From Anoplopoma fimbria (Eukaryota; Chordata; Actinopteri; Perciformes; Anoplopomatidae): 64,000 nt of DNA. Shown here in pieces: positions 54,600-64,000 of this stretch (the first letter of the stretch is position 1; each line of letters opens with the position of its first letter). Both the position numbers and the translations under genes were made by a program. Below the pieces are notes generated by a model. The model searched no databases, was not told where the DNA came from, and saw only the letters and a list, made by a program, of their open reading frames with translations. Location: assembly GCF_027596085.1 (NCBI RefSeq), contig NC_072465.1, positions 20,815,207 through 20,879,206 of the forward strand, in the 5' to 3' direction.

Positions 54600-57500
54600 A
54601 ACAACAGACCAGACCCCTCTCCACTTCAGGCCGTCCAGGACAGGCTGCTGGATAGATAGATAGATGAACAGACCGCGGAGAGAAAAAAAGAAAAGATAAA
54701 CAGATTGAGAGGAAGCCGAAGGAGAGATATGCAGATGTGACAGTAGGGTTTTGAAAAGATTTCAATCAAACGTGACGGTCACATGAGCGACGAGCAGCTG
54801 CAAATCATATTATTGATAAGCACCTGCCGAGCCATTAGAAGAGTCTCCGGAAATGCGCTCGCAATGAGGAGATAGTTGGAGAAACAGATCGGGGGCAGAA
54901 GACAGAAACACAGATGGATAGACTTTAACATAACAGACAAAGAGATGTGCAGACGATAACGGATTAAAAAAAAAAAAATATGGAATAATTTATTCTTAAA
55001 AAGAAATATGAATGACAGACTGTGCAGCGAGCAGACTGCTGTAGACAGACACACCACGCTGCTCCCCGAACACCCGAGGACACGGGATAATAATGAATGG
55101 GAACTTTGGGGGGTGGGGGGTGGGGGTGATAATGAGAGGTCAAACAGAAGAATAAGTCTCGGGCTTGTACACCTGTGGCCCACCTTCTGCCATCTAAGCC
55201 GCCCCGGCAACCACCATTTTTGCCCTTCACCCCCACCGCGTTTCGGTTACTCTCATTATAACCTACTGAATAATGTAAAGGTATATATGCATGAGGGATC
55301 CAAGCGAAGGAGCGGAGACTGAGGGGCCGAGGGACGGAAGGATCTACATAATAGGGCTATCTCTCTCCCCATCTGGTCATGTGTTTATCGTCGTCCCCTC
55401 CTCCTACTTAATACCAATCTATCTGTTCGTCTGTCAGACCCCAATGCCGTCAGACGTCCCCAAAAAACTATTTCCCTCTCGCTAATAATATCTGCGTATG
55501 CTCCCATCTACAGTCTGCACAATCTGTCCTAGTTAGCCCAATGCGGACTGCGAACGTGTATCAGTGATAATGCACGTGTGATTGCCTCTATCTGTGCCAT
55601 TTCAATGTCCGTTTTTTGGGATGAGCTGACGTGAGCACTCTGCAGCCCCCCCCCGGGAGAATTAACCAGGCGTCTGCCGCTTGACCCCGTTGACTCCGAC
55701 CATCCTGGGCTCAGCTGATACGCGTGCCGTGTGGCCCACGACATGAGGAGGACAAAAAAAAAAAGGAGGAGGAGGAGGAGGAGGAGGAGGAGGCCGAGGA
55801 CAGAAGGACCAGCAGGCAATGAATGATTATGATGACTATAGGGGCCATCTTGCTGGCCTCAGCTCACCCCCCACACCCCCAGCAGAATCCCTGGCCTTGG
55901 CCCTGGCGGTGGCTCCCACATGGACTAGCGATCTGGCTCGGGTCAGCGTGGGTGAAGTGTCACCGCCAGGCAGTGTCTGGTCTGTCAGCTGTTGGAGACG
56001 ACAGGAGGATGAGGAGGGGGAGAGCGGAGGAGAGATGTACGTAGGCAAAAAAAAAAAGGGGCGAGGGAGCCCTACGTAATAGGTGGAGGAGAAATAAAAT
56101 AACGAAAAGATAATAATTGGCGAGGAGAGTGAAATCATGATCAGCCAACAGAGGGAATAAGAAGGTAGGCGCAAGAGGACAGACGAGATAATATCGTGGA
56201 TATGGAGCCGACTGAAACAATGGATAGAAGGGAACAGGTTTTGTGGAGGTGTCATATCTGCCGGGCCTTATGCAACCTACAGAGCTCACACAGATGGCAT
56301 GACTGCTGAGAAAGTAGGGTAAACAGGCCCAGCTAATGACTTGCCCCCTCTTGACTCAGTACAGTGAAGTGAAAGAGCAAATATAACCGGAGAAAAAAAC
56401 GTTCCCCTCGAGGGGATTAGGAATCTGTCAGGTCAACCCCTGCACAGCGGAGAGGGTAAGTGAGCGGCGTTGAACTCGCAAAAAAAAAAAAAAAAAAAAG
56501 GGTAAAAGCGTGGGCTCATACATTCGTGGCATCTCTTCACGGTATTGTTGGCACCGTCGGATCTCTCCGAGGCACTGATCAACTCAGCAAACTGAGCCAG
56601 AGAGGAGGGGCGGCCAGTCCATGTGTGGATGGGTGAAAAAGACCTGCAGGTTCCTCACAGCACGGCTTGTGAAAAATACAGAGGGAATGAATAGAGAGAA
56701 GAAAAACACAGTGTTTCATGACGATTTTGCTCACAGTGAGACGTACAAATTGATTTTTTTTTCTTTTCTGTGTAACATCTAGTCTTGTAGTGTCCGGGAA
56801 ATAGCACAGCAGAATCCATTTGTGTGTTGGTACATACATGGTGCTTGAAAATTGGTGATGTAGTGGACTACTTGCAGGTCGTGTGACCAAGCTAATATCA
56901 TAGCTACCTTCATCTGTTTCTCTTCATTCACTCAAAGGTTAACACTCTCTCAATACGGTTTGAAATTAGACACAGATAGCTTATCAAAGTGAACATGTGA
57001 AATCTACAACATCAGCATTCATTTGGAGTTATCTATAGAGAAATATCCGTCTCTATAGCTGCTAAATTCTCCGTTCTAGTTGCTAACTTTGTCTGTGTGC
57101 TGTTTGGTTCTGGGCAGCTGGTTCACAATGGATTATAGCTGCTTTAATTTGTCCTCATGAAGAAGTATACAGTTACCCAGTGACTCTCCATATACACAGG
57201 ACATCTTCTGTTATTATGGATGGAAGTTTTGCTGGAAAACGAGTCAATGCTCGCACATTATTTAGTGCATGGTGAGAAATATTTGGGATTATGGGAGCGG
57301 GTTACATCTTGTAATAAAACAGCTCTACCGCTCAGTGTAGGTTATATACGTTCAGACAGTCAGCCAGTAGGTCAGGTCAGCTGATTTGCTGTGTAACAGT
57401 CCTGCTGGTGTGATTAAAGGAGCTGTGACAAAGACGCTGAAAGGCGATGAAGGGGGGGGGGCAATGGCCAGCTGTCACACAGAGACACCATAATGGTCAG

Positions 57501-57600
57501 GGCAAATCCCAGCACCGTCTGAGCCCGTTTCTTCTTTGACTTCAGCCTCCTGCTAACTGACTAGTCATCTCTTTGTTAACCTGTCACTGAGCTTGTTGAC
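54600..57600. other. Repeat-poor, relatively GC-rich intergenic stretch
   Basis: Contains purine-rich tracts, a GGA run and overlapping open frames in two phases near 55819-56079, none with a recognisable domain or good splice context. Unique sequence around 55.5-55.75 kb has a TGACGTGA motif and looks like possible regulatory DNA. No gene is supported. Confidence 0.35.
55764..55793. repeat. (GGA)n trinucleotide repeat
   Basis: About nine GGA units after a poly-A run. Confidence 0.9.
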
Positions 57601-59359
57601 AAGATGAGTTAGATGGGTCATTGTCGTCACCATCAAAGGTTTGGTCTGGTTCGGTTCATTGTATCAGTGATTCACTGAATACATGTGGATTTAAATTACA
57701 CCGATTGATGGATTTACATGTTGAAATAATAATTTAAAAAAAATCATGATGTGATTTAAAAAAAAAAAAAAAAGGGGGTTATTTGAAATAAGAATTGGGT
57801 CTAAAAATTGGAGCGCTCTGGTAGTTCATGCATGCAGAGAAGTCATTTAAAAGTCACATATTCTACACGCTGTCCAATTATGTACAACCAGAATGTCACT
57901 CAAAGCCAGCTGACCCATATAAATAGTCTCTGGTGTTCATTCCTTATGCATACACCCCTGCTGATTATTTGCACCGTGCTTCCCAGTACCTTCCCAGTAC
58001 CCCACACACACACACACACACACTTCTACAACCTTCTCTTGCATTAAATATGTGTCACTTCATCATGTTGTCCATTCATTTTGCAGTTTTGTATCCGCAG
58101 CCCTGGAGATACCTTGATGATGTAAAGTGTCCTCTAATACATTTTTACCAAGATTAAACTGTCATTACGGCTCGTTCAGGGTAACATTTACTCCTACACT
58201 TTGCTTGTGTGTGTGGGCTGTAAATGCACTGCCTGCACCTGCTGGAGACTGTGTGGGTGGTTGAGTCTCCCCCGTTCATGAAGAGACCTAGTGTCACTGC
58301 TTACAGCATTTTTAGCATTTTTCTCCAATGCAAACTGTGACTGTTTCTTTCTTCTATCAGTATGTCTCGTTAGATCTTTGATACCTCATCTCTGGATGGT
58401 GCCTTCACACTCTGGTCTAGTTACTGACAAGTCCAAATATATTTTTCTAATGTAGTTTCATCATGCTTTGCATTTCAGTTAATGCTCAAGATGAGAAATT
58501 TAACGCAAGATTTTAAAGCAGGGATTGGCTGAATACTCAAAACCTGTTCTGTTTCATATGTGACAAAAGAACTAACTCATTGGAAAACAATATGAATTTG
58601 AAGCGTTAGCATCTGTTTTTAGTCATTTATTGCTTATCAAATTAAACTTGAGGATGTGCAACTGTGTCTCTAAGTGCTTAAACATTCGCTCAAGAATGGA
58701 TTATGGTAAATAAATGAGTCCGTATTAAGCAGGTACCTGACCATGTGTTGTTGGTAATATCATATATTTTCTCCTTCTTTCATTGACAATGAAAACAGCA
58801 CAGTATGCAGCGTGGGGCTTCCTCCTCACACTGACACAGCAAGTGGAGGCTCCTAGCTGCTGTGTCCCCAAGAACTGTAAGACCCCCTGATCGTGTGCTC
58901 CACATCAAAACAATTAGTGGCCCTTGGTCCTCTAGCTTTACCCCCCAAAAAAAAAAACGAGAGGGGTGGGTGGGGGGGGGGGTGACCTGTGTTCTCCACA
59001 CGCACAGCGGCGGTAGCTGATGGCTCCTTTGGCTCTTCTATAGCGGGAGCAGTAGGTAATGACTCCTGCCTGCCACGGTGGACCTTAATTTGTTATTGTA
59101 GCAGAGCAGCTGTGCGGCATGCTGCAGAGAGCAGGTGGCAGCCTGGCAGGAGTGGAGGATGGGGGGGGGGGATGGGAGGAGGGGGAGGAGGACAGGAGCG
59201 TGTGGCATATGTGGGTGGCTGTGTGTGTGGGGGGGGTGGGATGGAAAGATGATGGAGGTTTGTGTGCATGTGGGGGGGTTAAAAACTTCTCGGCCAGCGA
59301 CCAAATATTATGCTGTAAAGAAGAAGAGTAACACGTGAGACTCTGGATGGAGTCCAGAC

Positions 59360-59396
<37 letters not shown>

Positions 59397-60103
59397 GGGG
59401 TGTTCTGGCTTATGAAGCTCAACAGATGACACACGCACCAAATATTGAACTTTTGTTTTTAACTTCACGCGTGGTTACATTGTGCAACATTTAAAGCCAT
59501 CATTGATCCCCTGGGGGCCTCACATTATTAAGTCCAATCCATCTTTTTTGTTTTTTTGTTGTTGTTGTTGTTGTTTAGTCCCACAGGCTCTCCCTGTCTT
59601 TGCTTGTTGCAATGACAATTTGAGGAGGCATTCCAGGCTATATAGATCGAGGCTATTATGATGAAAAAAAAATCAAAAAAAAAATCAATACAGCAACAAC
59701 AAGTCGAGGTCATAAACGACTTTGCTCAGGGCGATGGAAGTGTGTCTGCTGTGAGGATTATGGGAGCTGAGCTCTGGTGTCCTATTGTTGCCGCTCGGAG
59801 TGAATCATTACAGAGACCACGTTCTCCTCGCTGCACACGGAGCGTTATTGGCTTTCTGCTTTTAAATGCTGACAATTAGTACCGCCCACTGGAAATATTC
59901 ACGCTCCCGCTTATAGAGAATAGATACCTGATGCCTTTTGGTGAAAACCGGATCGATTCGTCTCCTGCCAGAATCCGTTCAACTCTATTCATTCCTTTAA
60001 AAAGTGTTTTTTTTCAAACCACGTTTCCTGTCGGAGAGAAGCTGTAGGACTTTAGAGACCTTCATTCTGCAAAGAGGAAGACAGCTCACATAATACGAGG
60101 AGC
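57601..60103. other. Intergenic sequence with simple repeats
   Basis: No recognised exon. It contains CA near 58004-58022, G-rich runs near 58966-58982 and 59161-59172, GT at 59362-59394 and a GTT run near 59559-59574. Confidence 0.5.
59362..59394. repeat. (GT)n microsatellite
   Basis: About 16 GT units followed by a G run. Confidence 0.9.
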
Positions 60104-60131
60104 ATGGTCGGAATGCCCAGTGCTTTAAATT
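60104..60131 (+). CDS. cbfa2t2: Candidate first coding exon of cbfa2t2 (MTG-family corepressor)
   Basis: ATG at 60104 opens MVGMPSALN and is followed after one extra base by a perfect donor GTAAGT at 60132. Human CBFA2T2 (MTGR1), a nuclear corepressor with NHR and MYND domains, has an isoform starting MVGVPG, and in human it lies head-to-head with SNTA1, as this exon would. Phase 1 at the donor. No later cbfa2t2 exon (NHR1/TAF homology) is visible before the window ends. Only a few residues match, so chance is possible. Confidence 0.35.
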
Positions 60132-60689
60132 GTAAGTAGACTTTAAATTATGCCTAACACGCTGTGTGAAATAAAGCATCTTTTACCTGACGTCATTGAT
60201 CCATGCAGCCTATATTTGCACCTGCATACATTTCCACACCCTGCTGAGTCAAAACAAACCATATGTGGCTTGATCTCATTTTTTTTTTGATTTCTTTTTT
60301 TATGTTAAGCACCATTCTTGTAACCTCGTAATGAGCCCATATCTAGAGTACATAATGTGCACTTTATTATTTCCAGACCCCCCCCTCCCAGAGCAGTCTT
60401 CAGGGAAGACCTTTTGAATGTGTTACTTCAGATCATATACAATCATTATAATGACCAAACAAAAATTCAGTCATCCCCCTTTTGTCTGCTGAGATCTTAC
60501 GCTCATTATGATCCATTAAAAGAGTGAGAATAAACTATGCATAACACACACTCTATGGGATGCATTATCCCTTATATAGCCCCCCCACAAGACAGCTTTT
60601 ATGCTCCCGTTTGATTGAATAGCAGCTTTTAGGTTTGTGTTTCTATTCAGCGGAGGATTTGGAGACCTTAATCCACCAGGCAAAGTTTT

Positions 60690-60756
<67 letters not shown>

Positions 60757-63700
60757 TTCCACCATCTGGACTTTTTAAGACAAAAACACCAGGCGGTGTG
60801 AAACCAGGCTGGAGCTGCTGCTTGATGCCAGGAGGAAGTTTTTCCCTTCTTGCCTGCTTTACATCAGTGTTCAATAGTACAGTCCTGCAATACAAGTGGG
60901 GTCAGCAGGTCCCGGGTGCGTGTCTCTAGGCCCCCTTTTGTCACTGGGACTAACCCTCAGGACTCCATTCGGCCCCCCCTTCCTCCCCACAGAGGAACAA
61001 ATAATCGCATGACAAAAGACACGACTGTAATGCTGATGGTGGTGATGATGATAATGGTGATGGTGATGATGATGGGGTTACATTAGCCACCAGGGAGCAG
61101 CAGAGTGTATACTGTAATATAAAACCGTAAACATGATGAATTCTGGGTTTGAAAGCAAATCCTGTTTTGGGGAAAACTTGGTCCCGACTTTAACCCACAA
61201 AAGAATATGTGTGTTCTTCTGTTTTTACCGTAATCGTTGTTTAGTTGGGGTAATTTGATGCTTTCGCATAAAGCTAAATAGCCCTCTGGGAAGCCGAATG
61301 CTGTGTGTACACACTGGGGTAAAATGTGTTAAAGGGTATGTAGAATCAACATTGCTCACACAAGTCAATCATTTCCATTCACCACTGATTCAATTACCCC
61401 TACTCGAAAACATGTGGATAATTTGGAACCCTCCGATAATTTTCCCTTTTGCCTTTTCCCGTCTTCTCTTTGGGGTGGGTTATGGAGTCAGATTCCAATC
61501 CTCTGACATTAAAAGGGGAAATAAACGACAAAGGGGCCCTGCAGGTTTGCATTAAAGACCTAATTGGTTTTGGCTTGAGTGGGCTGTTAGCGTTGCCAAA
61601 CGTGGGCCCTTTGTGTTTTGCCATGTGGGAGAATTTGCTCGTGCTGGAGGTGGAAAGAGGAGCCTGCAGATCGTCTCTGAGTCATCCCTGCACAGTTTTT
61701 GGCCTTTGGTGGGCTGTTTGGATGCATGTATGTGTGTGTGTGTGTTTGTTTGTGTGTGTACGTGAATGTGTGTGCATGCACGCAGAGTGTCGTTTCAGGT
61801 AAATCTGTTAAAAATGTACTCAAATGCTGCACGTGTATCTGTCGCTGCAAACGCTTGTCTCTCTCTGTGTGTTGCTATGTGTCACGCATGCGGTTGGCTG
61901 GTTTTTATGTTATATATGCGTGTGCTTGTGTGTGCTTGTGTGTGCTTGTGTGTGTTTGTGTGTGTCAGGCTGCAAGCCCAGTATCCTTCTGGCTCCCTCT
62001 GGTCTCTGCGTGGGTCTTTTCAACCAGCACTTCCACCTGTTAGTGTTTTACTCGGGGCCCAAGGACCTCAATGACTGTATAAACCTTCCAAGTTTGCTCA
62101 TCAAGCTCATCGGACCGACTCCCGTATCCCAAACCAGGCTTCCAACTTCCTTTCGCAGGAACAATCTTGAGTCCACGGTGCGGTTTAGCTGAGTGAAAAC
62201 GGTGTACAGTTGAACCGGTTTGATTTATGACTCATGAGCGACAACATTTTTATTCAGTGTGCTTCACCGCTGGATCGCACTTAAGTGTTTGCAAAATGTG
62301 GTTTTAGTGGGGAACGAGATCTTTAAAGCCTGAATTCATGGGGTCACTTTGTTGCCCAGTGCTCCACATGCGAGAACCACAACAAAGAATCCGGCATCTT
62401 CTGTTTGAATAATAATAAAAAGTGATGAAATGACTTTTTAAACAAACTGCATGTGTCACATATCTACTGTTAAGCACTGCACGCTGGGAAAGTCTGAGAT
62501 TTAAATGAACCCGGATTGCAACAAAACGTTTACTACCCAATGACAGGAAGAGGAAATATATTATCTCTGCGTCCTATTATCAGGTTCCCTTGTGTTGAAG
62601 TCCAAACCGCTGCAAACAGCATCATCAGTCTTCTCAAACAGATAGGATTTGTCATGTTCCGTGTTTCGTGAGACATCTGAGCTTTCTGGCCCATTGTCTC
62701 TGTTTCCAATTCAGCACATTGTGTTCTCCTGTCTGTTACTTCAGACAGTGTGGCAACCTGAAGCAAAGAGATGAGTGAGCGAACAGTTAAAGGGGGGAAG
62801 AAGAAAAAAAAAAAAAAGAAAGCAGTGAGAGAAGGGGAGTAGAAAGGGATTAACTGTCAGGGAGAATGTGAGGCTAATTGAAGCCAGTTTTGCACAGCTG
62901 TTTCTTGTTGCCGTGCGGCACTGCACAGAGCGGCCGGGAGGATAGGATCCAGATGTGATCTTGCGCCGAGGATCACCCGCCAATAACAAATCCTCCGAAA
63001 TACCAGCCATACAGGAGACCACGGCTATTAGAGTGTCCAGTGCTCGCCCACCTCCTGACAAAACATCACTCCTCCGCCTCTGAAAGATAAACCCAGCTCT
63101 GCGCTTTTCACTCGTGATTGCAGGTCTCAGCTCGGCTCCCTAGCGGCGTTAAAACACTGTCATTCTGTTATACCGCCAGTCACCGCCATGGCCTCTGTAT
63201 TCAGGTGTCAGTTGGAAGCGTAAACATCGCTTCGACACATTTGACTATTCCAAAAAGACGTCTCGCACCGTTTGAGAGCGGTTTTGCATATTTGTCGTAT
63301 GGCTTTTTGAAAAAAAAGCCTCTTTTGTGTGTTCTGCTGTGTTTCATTTAAATCATCAAGGAGAGAGAGAAAAAAGCATGTATCCTTTATCGGGAAGGCG
63401 GCACGCAGGTCCCAGGATTGTGTGCAGGCATTTATTCGGTCTTCTACTCTTAAGTGGGGGGACAACAAAAGGGGCCGGTCACTTCAGAGTGAATCAGAAA
63501 AAAAAGAAAAGCTAGTGAAAGGAACTTATCACCACATTAAGCTTTTTTTAATGCCCCCTGTCTCTCTGTTCCCACTCCTCATGCCTTTAACACCCCCCCC
63601 CCTCCATCATTTCCCACTTTACTCAGACAAAGAGCAGTTAGCATTGGTTCCCCCTTTTCTCCACGCCTTCCGTTTCTCCTGCGCTTCTTTCTCACCTCCT

Positions 63701-64000
63701 GTTTCTGTCTGACGTTCAGCCTCCCTCCACCCATCCCTCTTTGTTCCCCATCTCTCTCTGTCCTCATCCCTTTCCCCCCCCCCCCCGTCTCCATTATTCA
63801 TCCGTCCTCCTAGCCCTCTCTCCATCCCTGCTCAACCTCGTCTGGGCCGCCACGCAGAGAGTCCAACTTGCAGCTGGCCTGTCATCGCGCAGAGGAAAGC
63901 TGACATCCAGCTGCGTATGAGCTCTTATTGAGGAGTCTGTGTTCATGGTTTAACAAGATTTAGTCAATATCACACTTATTTATACATTATAAAAACCCTT
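60132..64000. other. Non-coding sequence to the right edge (possible cbfa2t2 intron)
   Basis: No recognised exon. Contains a CT microsatellite, GTGTGT-rich patches near 61.73 and 61.93 kb, a near-consensus CTCF motif CCACCAGGGAGCAG at 61087-61100 (one mismatch), and C-runs near 63591-63602 and 63775-63786. Confidence 0.45.
60694..60758. repeat. (CT)n microsatellite
   Basis: About 32 CT units with one CG interruption. Confidence 0.92.

Noticed and set aside
55819..56079. An 86-residue + strand frame beginning MNDYDDYRG
   Set aside because: A neighbouring phase is equally open, there is no recognisable domain, and it ends in a poly-Lys tract from a poly-A run. Composition explains it.

Overview
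This is eukaryotic DNA, almost certainly from a ray-finned (probably percomorph) fish. The evidence is short GT-AG exons spread over tens of kb, many long CA/GT, GA and TA microsatellites, two copies of a palindromic Tc1-type MITE, an L2/UnaL2-type retroposon tail with its GGATA stem-loop, and two protein-coding genes with clear vertebrate orthologues. Most long open frames here are microsatellite or intronic noise. No RNA genes, CRISPR arrays, viral genes or prokaryotic features were recognised.

Layout. (1) Positions 1-3600 hold the 3' end of a TOX-family HMG-box gene on the + strand, most likely tox2: three exons encoding the last 200 residues, then a 3' UTR. (2) Positions 3.6-18.1 kb are intergenic, with degenerate interspersed repeats, GA/CA microsatellites, a paired-type homeodomain palindrome and a promoter-like segment near 16.2-16.6 kb containing a perfect RFX X-box. 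(3) Positions 18.1-49.4 kb hold the complete snta1 gene (alpha-1-syntrophin) on the - strand. Its eight coding exons give 487 codons plus stop, but only if one base is added to a C-run in exon 1; as written, the frame breaks after codon 61 or so and stops early. (4) Positions 49.4-64 kb are upstream of snta1: a 0.4 kb CA-rich minisatellite, then mostly non-coding sequence. At 60.1 kb there is a possible short first coding exon of cbfa2t2 on the + strand, which would reproduce the human head-to-head snta1/cbfa2t2 arrangement.

How the genes relate: tox2 and snta1 converge tail to tail and are functionally unrelated (a nuclear HMG-box regulator and a dystrophin-complex PDZ/PH adaptor). Points most worth a second look are the snta1 exon 1 frameshift, an inverted pair of MITEs bracketing snta1 exon 7, a CRE/Myb-motif minisatellite just inside snta1 intron 1, an orphan exon-like segment beside it on the opposite strand, and the candidate cbfa2t2 exon. 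I found no convincing new multi-gene system.
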